Shown here: positions 12,801 to 26,572 of the stretch, one piece after another
Position numbering within the stretch: position 1 is the stretch's first letter
How the letters are laid out: every line of letters begins with the position of its first letter
Origin: Brachypodius melanocephalos
Taxonomy: Eukaryota > Chordata > Aves > Passeriformes > Pycnonotidae
Direction: 5' to 3'
Length of the DNA stretch: 64,000 nt
Assembly (NCBI GenBank): GCA_013398615.1
Contig: VZSR01003807.1
Span: 10,605,816-10,669,815, forward strand
Position numbers and translations under genes: made by a program
Notes under the pieces: model-generated
What the model was told of the DNA's origin: nothing
Seen by the model: the letters and a program-made list of their open reading frames with translations, nothing else
Database searches by the model: none

Positions 12801-14753
12801 TATAAATATTCCTGGGTATATTAGCTAGACAAACACTACAATTTATTGGAAACAGTTTGTGTAGATACAGAGGTTTACAACTCCTTTCTACCAAAAGAGG
12901 TGCTGACAAGGAAGGTTGAGCTTTTTGAGAGATAACAATATTGGGACTTCTTCAGCTTCCAACTGGAGAAGGTCTGTTTGCACACAGGATTCATTCCAGA
13001 GAGGTCTACACAAACAGCAGCCCTGTTTGGAAATCTGTCAATGCACAGGCATTTATAGAAATGCCTGGTTTCCCTTACAGACTGTGACTGGAGTGGAACA
13101 GAGTAACTAGTCCATCAATTCAGCTTGAGCTTCGACGTTGGGCACCATTATCAGACTCCATGGAAAATATGTCTTCAGCTGTGGGAAAGAAATGAATAAT
13201 CTTAACAACTCCTTGGATGTGGAAAGCACAGTAAAAATCTGAGGTTTGAATAAAGTATTTTCCATTAGAAAGCTGAGCCTTGAAAGAGGCAGGAACTCTC
13301 AGATCTACCAAATGCTGTTGTTAGTACTGAATATGCACAAATGTGCATGCACATGTACACAGACCTTGTAGGCAGTGGATACCCTAAGCTTTTATAAATC
13401 AAGACTTCTGAACTATCAGATAGCTGTGACCTGGTGTTTTGTTGGGGGTTTGACACTGGAGAGAAAAACTTTCTGCTTATCTGATTAGAAAATTGCTGTA
13501 GATTGCAAAGTTAGTTTCAATTATTCCTCCTAAAAATATTGCTTCACAAGGCAGTCTTCCTTTAACAAGTAAAATTTCATGGGGCAAAATATTCATAATC
13601 TGAGACTGCTTATCAAAGACACCTTGAGAATTTTGTTATTGAAAGTGCACAGAATTTATGCTTATGTAACTCAGTAATTGCAAGTACCTAAATGACCTGG
13701 AAGACTGTTTCTCATTTTAGGAAGAAATTTAACCTCCAGATTGTCCAACTTGCCCTAGATTCCCAGATTTAAGGAGTTCTAATGCTTTAGAACTTGCACA
13801 TTGATTATAACTGTGATTTATTTTTACTTTGTTTGACAATTCATGTAGGGACGAGTAAAAGAAGGTATTTGTCCTTCCAGATGTCCTACTCTGCCCCAGA
13901 TCAGGTTGCTTCAAATGCCACATCTGTTCCCTCCTCTCTCAGCAGCAGTTCCTGCCACAGACTCCTGAGGTCTCCTTTGCTCCCTGTCCTGGCTTCCCTT
14001 CAGACCCTGATCCATGCCCTTCCTGTCAATGTGATTTACACAAAATATCAGCCCGACCATCTCCTGGGGGATATTTTTCATTCAGCAGGATAGGTGAAGC
14101 AGGCTCATGGTGGGGAAAGAAAGTGCAGCCTGCCTGTGGTGGCTCCTCATCTCCCCAGGGAGAGCTGCAGGTGCTGGTGAAGGGGTGAGGAAAGAGATTT
14201 GCTTCTCATTTGGAGCAAAGTCTCAATCACAGGAGGGAGGAGATTTCATCCAGGATACCAGGGCTGCTTATTTCTCCAAGAGACAAGGCTTAGCTTCCAT
14301 CAAACCCTTTTTATATTCCCACAGGACTCCTAAAATGTTAATAGTGGGCAGCCTTTTAAGTGAAGGATTTAGGTGTTTTGGAAGATGTCGTATTAATATT
14401 TTCCAGCTGAAATAAGGAGTTATTGGTCTTGAACATTTCCCCTTTTCTAAGGCATGGGAAAGGTTTTCAATTGACAGCTTTACAGTAACCTAATAATGCC
14501 ATGTCCACAGAAGGACAGATTTGATTTGTCAACTCAGATCCTGTGGAGAGCAAAGAGTGAGTGAGGCAGTGGGTGTGGTTATCCTGGAAGCCAAAAACAG
14601 AGCAGGCATGTCTCCTCCCAGCAAGCACATCCATGCAGAGAGCAGGTCCAAGGAGATTCCTGTCCTGCCGTTGCTGCTGTGCTGTGCACTCACACCCTGC
14701 TTTAACACCAGTGAGTCACAATGCCTCATCGGAGTCGACAAGATTTGCAAGAG

Positions 14754-14778
14754 TTTTCTTTTTCTTTTTTTTTTTTTT
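14754..14778. repeat. T-rich homopolymer tract
   Basis: Runs of T are interrupted by single C residues and end in a long T run just before 14779. It is a low-complexity tract with no other element attached. Read on the minus strand it is an A run, but no retrogene body lies upstream of it. Confidence 0.85.
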
Positions 14779-15005
14779 AAGATGTGCGTAAATCCAGCAT
14801 TAGTGTGACTATTGAGACTGAAATAGCCAGTCTTGCAACAATCAAACAGAGATTAACTATACTTAGCTCTGCAGGAACATTTAGACCTTTAGATCAAACT
14901 GAGATACCTGAGAATAAATCTGTTATAACTTTTATTTTGATCCCAGAAAGATCTTGGAATGGATGGGAAGTTTATTCTTATTTCTGCATAGTACAGAATA
15001 ATTGA

Positions 15006-17517
15006 TTTTTCTATGGGTGATAATTGAAAAGGTGTTAGCCATAGTCTTAAAGGTCACAGACCAAAAATAATATCTTAGAGAAAATCAAGCTGATATTCCA
15101 TGAGTTCTTTCCTTTCTACTTTACAATGTATGTTTAATGGCATATGATATTCCCTTACATTTAGCAGGTACATGTTTTGATTCCATTTATTCAGGTTTAT
15201 AGTTAAACATATCCATTTATACATACTTCTTTAAACACAGCAGGATGGAAGCACTAATCATTTTATTCATCTCAGATTTTTGCATTTATTTTCATCTTTT
15301 CCCACTGTGCTAAGATCCTCAGAAACATTAACATTTTTGATGCTGTAATGTAAATGAATCACCTCAATGTCGTGTTTTAAGTCAGTATTTCTCTCCCCCA
15401 CCTCCACAGTACCTTGGCTTGCTCCCCACCCTATTAGCTCAACTCACACCCCCAGCATTGCATAGATTTTATCAATGCTGTTTAAATACACTACTGTTAC
15501 TGAGGGGTTAAGCAGGTAGGATGATTGCACTAATAAAAATTGATAAGTAGTCAGGTTATCCTTCCTAATTTATTGCCATGGCAACAGACAGCACATGTGG
15601 CTTGTTGCTGAAGAACAGAATGCTAATAATCAAATGTGTCTTACCCAAATGAATATATAACACAGCTTACTAATACAGTGCCTTGACATTGTATACATTA
15701 CTGAACAACAGCATGCATTAATTCTGCATCTAAGCTCCTTGATGCATACGCTCTGGAGAACAGGAAGAATGAAAAAGCACGTCTGCTACATCAAAGCTGT
15801 TCATTAAAGTAATGTATTTTAAATAGTATATACAGTGAAGGATCCAATTCTCCAACACTTATCTTGTTTATTTCGGTATGCGGCTGGTATACTAGGAAAA
15901 TGAAGTGATGCATAGTCATTGTGAGATGGCATAAAAATAACCAACACAGCATAGGAGTTCAATTAAACAATAATCTCAGGGAAAAAATGGTCATTACTAG
16001 CAGTTAATGGTTGGTTTGTTAGTTAATGGCCCAAGGCAAAGCTGAAAGCAGTTAAACCTCTAACAAACTGGTTGTGAATTACGGCAACAATGGTTTTGCT
16101 GGGGCTTTTCCCCCATTATCATAGTTTATGATAGAAATAATGTATTTTTAAAGACAGTAGTTTTTACAGAGGATGTTAACTGGAAATGTGGTGTTTCAAG
16201 GAAGTAAAAGTTTTCTACTCAAAAGGAACAAACCATGCACTTTAAATACATATGTGGTTTATATTCTATACATATATACCCTATATGTGTTTCATATTAA
16301 ATATAAAAACTATGCTACACACACATGTAATATATTAGATTACGTATGAGTGCAATTGTCAATTTGAAATTTTCTGTATAATTGAAAATGAAAACATTAA
16401 ATGAAAACACGCAGCTTTAGCCTTTTTACCAATGTCCTCACTATATACTTCAGTCAACTCATAAGGAGAAGAAAGGTCACGAGAAAAACCTTTCAAAGTT
16501 GGCAAATCAGGTCATCCCACTCATCCCAGTGTTCTACAAACATAAACCTCTGGTTCATCTGAAATCATCAATACCATCATTGTTTCTTAACCTGAGATCT
16601 TATACCATGCTTTTTTGCTTTGCATATAATATTGGAATTAATTTCTTTACAAAGTCTTTGTCTTAAAGGCCACAGGATTTGCTGTAGCCAGAACAAGCTA
16701 TGGACTCAGGAGGCTTGAAACAGTTATGCTGGGGAATATAATATTGTGTCTATTTTAACCTAAAGCTTTTTTATGTTGAAATGGATATTTTGCTCATGGA
16801 AATTGTTGGGATGCAAGTGCAATCTACTTCCAGAAAGCAAAAGGGTGATGGGGTTTTAATCAATTTCCTGGAGATTTAAAAGTATCTTGATAAACTGAAA
16901 TTGTTGGTGAAAATTGCCAGGATGTTACAGTAAAATAGCTTTACAGTGAATCTGAGGTGAGGCAATTTCAGATAAGACAGGAAACCATAAAACTGCCATG
17001 AACATAAAGCAAAATATATTTACAGTATGAGTACCATATATTCATTCTGAAAATTTTCGTGATTACTGTATAGCATTAGATCATTTATTTAGATGCTGGT
17101 GTAGGTAGGGTGCCAATTTTAGGAATGGTGAATTTAGAGTAGATTGCATTCTGGTGCCAGCTATTTTGTACTTGTAAAATAGTTTAAAATTGGATATGAA
17201 AAAAAATTAAAAGAAAAAAGAAGACCTTCTTCTCAGGATTTCCCAAGAGTGAAAATTTCCCATAAGATCCTCAAAGGATGGAATTTTATATAGGAACTTC
17301 AAAATTATTTCTCACTTTTGAAAACAGTTCTTAAACATGTATAAATGGCTTTAATTTTTTGACAAAACTCAAGAAATGAATGGGCAACCTTTAAATATGA
17401 GTATACATTGTCTCAGCTTTGCCTTCTTCCAATGTTTTTATTTTTTCAAAGGACTCTCAGCACTGTACAATAAAATAAAAGAACCAGCACACTGCACAGT
17501 CTCTTTGTAGACTAGGC
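15006..17517. other. Frame-free AT-rich stretch, candidate conserved non-coding DNA
   Basis: Over 2.5 kb there is no reading frame of 60 codons on either strand, and I see no known repeat family. The block 15560-16130 looks non-random: it has many homeodomain-like TAAT cores (for example GCTAATAATCAAATG around 15622 and GCATGCATTAATTCTGCAT around 15711-15729), SOX-like AACAAT words and several short palindromes. These are features of enhancers in vertebrate gene deserts. No conservation data are available here, so function is not shown. Confidence 0.35.
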
Positions 17518-18218
17518 TCATTTCTGAGCACTGGCAATATTCTGTCCTTCCTGCTGTCCAGCAGAGTTTTCAGCTAGTGCTTTAGGATACTTTTCTTCCT
17601 TTCTTATCAGGTACTTGAGACATACCAGTGAGAGCTGCCTCTCTGAACAGGTGTTACTGGGATTGCAAAGGAAGTTGCTATTATGTGGGATCTCTTTCAA
17701 GTCTGAAAAACAAGTAATTGAACTATGAGACAGTGGGAGGGTGGTGGAGGGGGGCGGAAAGGCTCCTTTTTTAAGCTACTGAATACTGTTATAAATACTT
17801 GTAGCAAGGAAAGAATTCAAAGTTCCTCAGAGATACCAAACAAGTTTTATAGATCAATTTCAACTTGATGTACCATGAAAAAAAAAAAGGCAGGACAACT
17901 GGGCTGAATCATAGAGCTGAGTAGGCACACTTAAAGGATCAGGTCAAGAAAAGACTATTTCTAACATTTCCTATAAGAACAAACTGCAGCCTATGTGTTC
18001 ATGTTACATGAGGCTTTACATTGGGCTCAAGAAGACAGAAACTACAGTAGTTTAACTACTTGAAAATGTTAGAGGAAATATTGCCTGCAAGGCCAGAGTC
18101 CTATAATCTTTGACAACTATCTGTACCAAAATAGCTCTTCACCCAGAAGCAGTCTAGCTCTTCATCTTTTTTAAATCATTGAGGTTAGGTCTGACACACT
18201 GATAATATTTCTATCCTC

Positions 18219-18240
18219 TTTTTTTTTTTTTTTTTTTTTT
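18219..18240. repeat. Poly-T run (22 nt)
   Basis: An uninterrupted run of 22 T. No retroposed sequence adjoins it on the side where an A-tailed minus-strand insert would lie, so I read it as a simple homopolymer expansion. Confidence 0.95.
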
Positions 18241-20039
18241 ATTTCCTTTTAGAAGAGCATTACCTATTCTAGTATCATCACTGAACACAGGTTTGGTTTC
18301 AGCATCTATGGACTGAAAGGACAGACAATATTTAGTTGTAGTGACATGACAAATGACTCATGCAGAAGGGTCTACAAAATATGACCAAAAAGAGCAGTGC
18401 CTTCCTCAGTAGTGCATCCTAGGGAAGATCTCCATCTTCACAGTGGTTTTGATGGAGGAAATCAATCATGTGAAATGTACAGATTGGGATGTCTTCACTT
18501 ATGGTTTTCTGACACTGGACTTCCAAATGATCACAGTAGAGGGCTGCAATTCTAAAATGGCTGTTAGCTACCTCAGGGCTGTCTGTATCAACAGGACAGG
18601 GTGAGACTGGAATGTTTTACCAGCTGTTAGCAAGTTTTATAAATCCACAATTCACTTACCTAAAAAATCTTTCCTCAAAAATCCTTAGATGATATTGCCC
18701 TTTCTCAGAAAATAGATAGTGGATAAAAGAAATTTAGATTATGCAGACTGAACCGCACCAGGTCTAAAGTGAACTCTGTAGATAAGTGGACACTTAACAC
18801 CACCTAAGAGACTTTTGGAGTTAGTGAGTCAGTGCTATCTTCTGTTTTCAATGTTACTTAGACATCAAGGGCTAAATCCATGAGGGATGGAGGTATTACA
18901 AGGATGAGTACTTAAAATAGCACCTGACTCTGCAAGTTCTCCACCACGCAGAGAAAGATGTTTAAAAGGGGAATACAGAAAGACAAATAAATAAGATGAC
19001 CACTACTGAAATCAGCCTGCAGGAAAGAAGAACTTGGGGTATTGAAATAAGTCCTATATCAGACTGCAGATGGAAAAAGGACCCTCCAACTGTAAATGAG
19101 TGTGTGGAACCTTCCCTGACATAAGGAAAGTAAGCTAGAACAATCATGTGTTTTTTTTTTTCTTTTCATGAAAAACAGCGTATAAGAAAATCTGACACTT
19201 TTGAGAGCGTTCATGTAAGATGTTGACAGAGCCAGGTTTAGTCACCTCTTTGACTTTACCTCTGAGGCTGCATGGTCACATTATTGGTTTCATTATAATG
19301 TCTGTTAGATGTCAGATCTCAGGAGCTAAACTAGTATAAAAGAAATCTTTCACAATCCAGATGACTACTCTAACCATTGAATTATTTACTAAGAGCAGAC
19401 AGTGGATTTCATCATTATCTTAGTTCTCTGCTGAGTAAGGCTCAAAACCTCAAAAAAAACAACCAGTTCTGGCTTTGCTGTAAAAATGGAAGTGGAAGTC
19501 ATCTAGGTAACAACATCTGCAGAAACTTGGATTTCAAGGACCTTTATGGACTTAGACACCTAATGTATCATTTTGAGAACTAAGCTCTTTTCTGTATACA
19601 GCCCCAGGGCCTTGCTGTACAAAGATAAAATAAAAAGGCAGCCCTATATCCTGGCTTGAAACATGTGGTGCTCTATGTAATTCTGCTTTTCTCCATATAA
19701 AATGATAGCTGGAGATATTTTTTTTGACAATATTCAGCACTAATTAGATGACTTCTCATTTTCAGACAGACTGAGCAATTACACAAAAACCCCTAAAGTC
19801 ACTGAACAATGAGTGCACAGGATCACTGAAAAAATCACTCCCTTACTGTTTGCAAAGCACTTTCATGGCTAAAGATGGTGCATAAGTGTTCAGTATTATT
19901 AGTGCTATGTGTAGATTGTGTTGGCTCAGTTGTTTCAGATCATGTCTAATCAGGATTTTTTCAAATAATTCCCCTCTGTGTCTGGAGAGGAAATTAAATC
20001 CAGAAGTCTTCTGTACATCTGAGAGTATTTTGTGTTAGA

Positions 20040-20340
20040 GTTTGAGAGAAGCTAGACTCAGACACGAGGACAGGGTGGGGAGGGGGGAGTTGTGTTTTTC
20101 AGGAGACAGCAGCCTTAGGCAGTGAACTATTTGTTCGAACAGCAATGAGAAATAGGAGAGGAGAGTGAGAGTCATATACAGAGAAAGTATCAAAACAGGG
20201 GCAAGAGACAGAAACAGAGACAGAAACATGATCATTCTGTAAATGAGTAGGGATGGGGAATAAAGAGGAAGCTGAGGAAACAGAATAGTGGAGAGTGGGA
20301 GGGCAATAGGGCCGTTCAGTGGGGAGCAGGGTAGGTGCTG
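20040..20340. repeat. Purine-rich (GA-rich) low-complexity tract
   Basis: The plus strand is strongly biased to A and G over about 300 bp, with words such as AGACAGAAACAGAGACAG around 20207-20224 and a G-rich segment GGTGGGGAGGGGGGAG near 20075. The bias explains the long pyrimidine-coded frames on the minus strand (Ser/Leu/Pro-rich), which are not genes. Confidence 0.75.
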
Positions 20341-21477
20341 AGGAGAAATGAGGCAATCAGAAATCATTTCAGAACCGACTGCATGACCTTAATTTTGCCC
20401 TCTTGTGCATGCACATCACAAGTCTATCTTCCATTATGTAATCTCCTGCTATTTTTTCCCCAGGATGGACTGTGTCTCAGGGGTGCCTCAGAGCTGTACA
20501 GCAGAGGAGACAGCTGCTGTGCAGCACGGGCTGCAGGGAGAGACACCATTCTTGGGAGTGGGGCTGCACTCAGAGCTGCTCCTCAGCTGCCAAAGTCTCT
20601 CTTAAAAGAAGTAAAAAATCCACCTTTTAAACACAATCCTGACTGTGTCAGCAATGAGAATTTCAGAGTAAAACCTGTGCGTGGTTTCTCAGAATACCTG
20701 ACTTGGTGATATAAGAGCTATGGGGCCTTGGGCTTCTTCATGGAGTAAAAAGCATTTTAATCCCAGACTGCTCTGAAATTCACAGATCAGGGAAATTCAG
20801 GGACTGATACTTAGAGCTGGGTTTCAGTATACTTCAGAGTGCAACAACATGACACCCAATGTCACACATCAGCAGAAGAGGATAGGACTGAATATTGAAT
20901 AGCTATCCAGTCAGGATATATAATCTCTATACACCACAGCAAGATGTTATCAGATTTATTTTAAATGCTTTATAAAATATAGATAAGCAGTGTTTCTGGG
21001 TATATCTTGGAGAAATGGGGAGAGAAAGGCAATGAGACTTCTTCCTTCTCATGTAGACCTGCTTTGTATGGTGATGGTTTTTTGCCTCAAATTTTTCATA
21101 ATCATCCTCATTTCCTTCTTTCAATTCACACGCCTTTCCGCCTTATTCAGATCCCTCTTTTTCAAAATTATAGTAGAGAGCTTCCAACTTTCTTCCCATT
21201 TCTCAGGATCAGCAGGTAGAGTGTTGGACTCCTGGAACAAGAGAGAGGTTCTCAAATCCTCTGTTTAAGGAAATGGCAGCTCTTGAGTTTTGGCCAACCA
21301 GAACTGGAAGAAAAGCTCTGCTTCACCCCTACACCCTAGATTGCAAGTTACATAGTTTGGGTGGAATTGTCAAATAACTATTTGCCAGATCATGGTTGAA
21401 ATAATAATATGAGAAAAAACATAGACTTTTAGAAGGCAGCTGCAACTGCTAAAATGTAACACTTTTTTATCAATTGT

Positions 21478-21494
21478 AAAAAAAAAAAAAAAAA
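21478..21494. repeat. Poly-A run (17 nt)
   Basis: An uninterrupted run of 17 A. The sequence upstream does not resemble a processed transcript that I recognise. Confidence 0.95.
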
Positions 21495-22991
21495 CACAGC
21501 AGGAAGATGGTGATATCTATTCCACTATAATTACAAAATTGCATAGCATGGAGCAAATGTAAACACACTGATGAACATGATATAGGCAACTACATTATAT
21601 TGGAAAACAGAAACAGACACAATCAGTGCAGCAGTTAACAGCTAGTTTCTCCTAGAAGATGAACAAATATTATTGGTCAAGATTTTTGAGAGGTTTTGAC
21701 AGCTTCCTACAGTATACATTTTTTAAACTAGGAAAAATATCTCGTTCACCTTTTGCAGATGTAGTATGTTTAAGGCTAAGCTGTAATTAATACATGCATT
21801 GATTTTGTGGTAGGAATTGAATGCTTCAAAACCAAAGCTGTGAAATGGCACAGGGAAGAAGTTGTAATTTAACAAGAGAATTAAAACAGCTGTGGTAAGT
21901 ATTAAATGTGGAGGCAATATTGCTAGATAAGGAGAGATAAAAGGTGATGATTCTTGGAGAACAGCTCTCACCAGGTGGGACTTGCTGGATGAGGCTTGAC
22001 ATTGGGAAACTGGGACTGGCAAATAGTAGAGAAAGCAAAGCAAGTGATGGAGGCAGTCCTGGAGAACAGGAGGCCAGGTCTGGAAGCTATGGGGCAGATG
22101 GGCTTATCTGCTGGAAGGAATACACAAGCTGTAAAACACCTTTAAAATAACATTGAAGTAGCCAAATAGCACAATGAAAAGCTGTAAGATACAGATTAAA
22201 CCTGTGCAAGCACAATTTATTGCAGAAGTAACTCCCTAGGAGCTCTGCTGAGTGAAGAAGTCCTCCAGGACTACGAGCAGGAGCTCTGGGGGAATCAGAG
22301 TCTTTAAGGGAGGTGACACAACCAACCTGTAATTCTTGTGGTTGGAACCATGTGTGTGTTTCACCTCTTACCATCCCCTCTTGCTTTTCTTTGAGTGGAA
22401 TCCAATCTCCTGCTCAGACAATGAGGTTATCTCATCTCTCATTCACAAGAGAAAGGGATCAGAGAGACCCTCCTTTACTCATGTTTAGTGGATGATGTGT
22501 GTGTCAGTCTCAGTGCTTAAATTAATCCCGTGCCAATTCTTTGATGCTATGGTCTATCCTTGTTAGGGAAATCCCTGTTCATTTAACAGATTCTTCTGGA
22601 ATCATTCAGTTAATTTCAGCAGAAAAGTAAGAGCACAGCCAGATGAGAACTTTTTAGTGGATGCTGAAAAATGTGGAAGCAGTAATTGGTGTTCTGAAGG
22701 AGAGGTTTTGCTTTGTACAGCTTTTATCCTGAAATAGAGAACAGTGGCTTTGTCTGGGTTGATGCAAAGCAAAGATTTGTCTCTGCTACTCTTTTACCCC
22801 CAGTTTGTATTTGCAGGTGATACAGAGTGAAAGGTGGCCAAGACAGTGCCTCCCAGATGTGAAGAGATTGCTTGTTTTCAACTTCTGCTTTCATGAATTG
22901 ATAAATCTCTTGTCATTGGTAAGACTCTATAAATGAGAATGACAAGAGGACCTATCCCACAGACTCAGCCCTACCTACTGCCCAAAATACT

Positions 22992-23021
22992 AAAAAAACA
23001 AAAACAAAAACAAAAACAAAA
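22992..23021. repeat. (CAAAAA)n microsatellite
   Basis: CAAAAA repeats about four times after an A run. Confidence 0.9.
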
Positions 23022-24163
23022 GGAAGAAAAGTTAAAGACTATAAAAAGAAGAAATTCAGCCTTGTGCAAAGGTGTGCTCAGAAGCTCTGTTGTTTTTTCT
23101 TTGATTTTTCTTTGGCAGAATTAATCTTCTGGAATGCAAGTAAATCTTCAAAAGGTGATTTTTCCTTTGGAATTCAAATTATTATAATGATGCTTCTCAT
23201 ACCACTGAGGGAATACAGTAATGTTACTGTGCACTGATCCAACTATTTCCATTTACAGCAATCAAATACTCATAGACTTATCTTCATGATCCCCTGTCAA
23301 ACAGGTAAACATTGGAATTGGAGTTTTACTACTAGGGACACTGAGGCAAAGTTTACAACCCATGGCCTTCCAGTCCCTGGTGAATGTGCTCAGTTTCTAC
23401 TCAAACCTACCCCTCGACAGCTAGTAAACTGCTTACAGCTGTTAAAACTTGCTTTTGTGGGGTCAATAACTATATGAAATAAATGTATGAGCATACTTAT
23501 GTCACCACAAGCTTGTTCTGAAGATCAAATAGGGTAACCATTTACACTGCTGACCACTGCATCTGCTTGCATGAGCTGGTTGGTGTTGATCCTCCCTATG
23601 GTCAGCTGCACTCTGGAGGAACAGAGCCTTAACATGCTTTTACCCCATCTCTGGATACATAGTTTAGAGTTAGGAATAGCCTCCTTTGTCTGCCTGAAGG
23701 TATCCTGAGGTTGTCTTTTCCTAGGCATAACATTTTTTGAGATTTTGTGTTGGCTCCACGCACCTCAGAAACGTGAGTGAGAAGAACAGGGATCCCAAGT
23801 TCATGCTCAGATATTTGCTTGAGCTTTATCTTCATCAACACAGTTGTGTAGTATTGGGGCTGAGGTTTTAATTTCCTAGGACTCTGTAACCTGCCTTTGC
23901 TACATAAATTTTTGTCCTTTCTTTCTGATGAACTTTTGGAGGGACCTGAGACCATCCCCCCAGGGACAGGTTTTGTCTGAGTTTTGTGTATGCCAAGGTT
24001 GGAGGCATTGCTGCTAGTAATAAATATCTGCATTTCAAAGTGAGAAGATGCAGGAATATCTGCTGAGATATATGTATTCATTGTATGAAATTAATGCTGT
24101 GGAAGAACTGATTCACACATCATGTTTGTGCCTGTAGTTTAAATTAACGAGTATTTTTCATAA

Positions 24164-24179
24164 TTTTTTTTTTTTTTTT
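24164..24179. repeat. Poly-T run (16 nt)
   Basis: An uninterrupted run of 16 T in AT-rich DNA. Confidence 0.95.
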
Positions 24180-26152
24180 GGTGCAGAGTGGGAGGAAATC
24201 AGACTTTGTGGGAGAAGTTTCTTATTCAGAAGAAGTGTCAATCTTTTGGCACTAAAATCTTCTCATACATAGTTAAAAATTAACTGTTGGAACTTTTTCA
24301 AACTAGAAACCTTTCTGACCTTATAAACAACGGTCTAATAATATTGGCTGTAAATGTATTTATTGAAATAAATGTTTTGTTAAACCTGTAAGTGGGAGAA
24401 AAGTTCATGTTTATTGATCTGTTGCTCACTCTGTTTTGAACTTGGTGGTTTGGTACTAACCCTTCATGTAGATATTGATTATTTAGTAGAACAAGGAGAA
24501 AAAAAATGTGGGGGTGGAGGGAGCTTGAAAGGCAGGGCTGTTTAAATTTGTTAAAATACCCACTGAGAAAATCTGAGAGGCCTTATTTAATGAAAAGATC
24601 AAGGCATATTTACATGGAAATACGCATGATTGTGATTCATTTGAGACATTAAAATTGTGTGAATGAAAATTTATTAGAAAGGGAAGACCTAATGGCAACA
24701 GAGATACAAACTGGAAGCAGAAATCCCTTTCAATCTACAAATAAATAGGCTAACAATTTTAAAATATGCTAAAATTTTAAAATATTTAAGGGGAGCCAAT
24801 ATCTAAAGATCATTATCAACATTTTTACATCTGTCCTCTCTTACTTTTGCTCTTGCAAATATCAGCCAAGTTGGTGAGATTTCAGGGCTAACCCTCAGAT
24901 TTTCATAATGTTCTTACATGAGGAGAAGTATTGATTTCCTTATTTATATCTGATTTTATTAATGTGTAGAGTAAGTCAACATAGAATGCATCTAGAATTC
25001 ACTGCCACAAGGTGCCACCAGGCTCAGTGGGATTCAAAGAATGATTATGGATTTAAATAGATAATGAGAACTTCTGAGGTTTCACGTCTCATAAGAATGA
25101 TCCTAGGATCATGCTTTCTTTTCTTTAAAAGATAAAGCATGACCCCTAAGTTTCAAAGTGGAAATCTGGTTTGCATTGTGAAGATATTTGTTTCATAGGC
25201 AGATTAATCTTCCTCTTGATTTCTCACCTTTTTCTTTAAAAGACCACAGATTAAATGCTGGCTTTGATACATCACCAGTGTGATAAGCAAATGAAAATTC
25301 TGGTGTTTCTATCGTATTAATGTCTATGCTCTTTTTAGGACTTCAATTTGTATTCTTTGTTTTGTCTTTGTTTCTGCTGGTATTGTTTCTGAAAAGATTT
25401 CACAGTGGTGTGAATTGAATCTTAAAATTATCAGTGCAATCCTGTATTTCCAAACACAATACTCCAGACCTTATTAATTTTTAGAGCAGAATAGTTTGCA
25501 CTGATTTTTTACAGGTTACATTGCAGTACTTCACGAAAAATATTAGGGTCTACGTACTATGGGAAAGAACACTGTGCACTACCCAGTAAGGAGATCCAGT
25601 GCTAAAATCTGAGATTTACCCCCCTGCTTTTCTGAGGTCTGATTATCCATGCCACCTAGCTGATATAAATGAGGTTTTACATGTGGGAGATAAGGCACCA
25701 CATTTGAACTCAGATTAATCATACTCTGTAAAAGCTTATTCAGAGAATGACAATGTAGATTTCTGAATTATATTATGGAAAATAGTAGTACATACACCAA
25801 TAATAAATTTAGAGGGAAAGGTCATTGACAGTGTAAAAATATAAGAACCTACCTTATTCTTTTCCATTTTTTGTCTTTTTTTCTTGACAAAATTTTCACC
25901 ATATGCCATATGTGGTTGTGTGCATAATAAATTGCTGTTATTTCTGTATTTGATGGTACAAGCATTGTTTAGAAAAGCCAGAGTTCCCAACTGTCCCTTC
26001 TTTCTTTGATAAAAACATATCCATCTTGCTCCTTTATGTAATATGTGTTGCAGTTTCTTTTGCTTCTTCACCAGTGAGAGGTTTTTTTCTAATATTTTCC
26101 AATTTTTAAAAAATTTCTAGAACAGAAACCCCTCCCTATATAATATCCCTAG

Positions 26153-26572
26153 AGCTACTATGGATCTGATGCCTTGGGAAGGCTGACCTGGAACAGAGAC
26201 TGAACAGAGCTAAGAGAATAAAGTAGAATTTTATTGAAAGGCCTTTGAGGGTACACCTTGGGCAGCACAAGAGCCTGACCAGGGCTACAACCAAGGTGGA
26301 CTAAGAATGGTCACAAAATGGACAAGTGGTCACGAGGTCTCACACTTTTATAAGTTTTTGTCCATTTGCATATTGGGGTTTAATTGTCCAATTACAGCTT
26401 CAGGTTGTGAAGCCTCATCCTTCTTGTTTTCTTTCTTCAGTCCATGGTTCATGCTGTCGGGCTTGAAAGTTGTACTCGTTGTCCTCAGTCTCCATCTGGG
26501 AAAGGATTTGTTTTATCTTTCTACTCTGTGAGGAGAGCTTACTAACACTTAATGTGAGGCTCAGAACTACAC
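26153..26572 (-). mobile_element. Endogenous retroviral LTR, minus orientation (approximate ends)
   Basis: Read on the minus strand, this segment has the order of parts expected of a retroviral LTR. An octamer-type ATGCAAAT (26364-26371) is followed by a TATA box TTATAAAA (26346-26353), then a poly(A) signal AATAAA (26230-26235) about 110 bp downstream, then a U5-like tail. The sequence just after the TATA box (GTGTGAGACCTCGTGACC) is like avian LTR sequence I have seen. The hexamer CCCTAG occurs on both sides (26147-26152 and 26573-26578) and may be the target duplication, but the ends then lack a clean TG..CA, so boundaries may be off by several bases. No internal retroviral sequence or second LTR is present, which fits a solo LTR. 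It encodes no protein. The family is not assigned. Confidence 0.8.
26230..26353 (-). promoter_or_regulatory. TATA box and poly(A) signal inside the LTR
   Basis: On the minus strand TTATAAAA (26346-26353) is a strong TATA box and AATAAA (26230-26235) a canonical polyadenylation signal. Their spacing implies a start site near 26320 and a short R region. If still active, the LTR would drive transcription towards lower coordinates. Confidence 0.7.

Larger units (their letters stand above)
9128..15005. other. Unique DNA, no gene recognised
   Basis: Frames are all under about 105 codons and none resembles a known protein. There is a 10-bp tandem duplication TATCTCCAGG at 9871-9890 and a T-rich tract at 14754-14778. 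The stretch 13900-14230 is somewhat more GC-rich and open in several frames, without recognisable coding content. No LTR, SINE or CR1 sequence was seen. Confidence 0.65.
17518..26146. other. Unique DNA with simple repeats, no gene recognised
   Basis: The longest frame is 150 codons on the minus strand (23629-24081). It has an ATG start but no recognisable domain, signal peptide or membrane segment, and it ends in unremarkable DNA. A 124-codon plus frame at 20335-20709 follows a pyrimidine tract and CCCCAG at about 20451-20463, but no downstream donor or homology is evident. The stretch otherwise holds poly-T, poly-A, CAAAAA and purine-rich tracts listed separately. Confidence 0.6.

Noticed and set aside
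17881..17930. GAATCATAGAG after an A run, considered as an antisense CR1 end
   Set aside because: The neighbouring sequence does not continue the CR1 3' end, so the short match is chance.
20035..20367. Minus-strand frames rich in Leu, Ser and Pro (up to 110 codons)
   Set aside because: They arise from a purine-rich tract whose complement lacks stop codons.
20451..20709. Exon-like segment after a pyrimidine tract and CCCCAG
   Set aside because: The acceptor looks plausible, but the translated frames match nothing known and no convincing donor or conserved frame follows. The composition is simply GC-richer.
23629..24081. 150-codon minus-strand frame starting with ATG
   Set aside because: No homology, signal peptide, membrane segment or domain that I recognise. 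A frame of this length is plausible by chance in 64 kb read in six frames.
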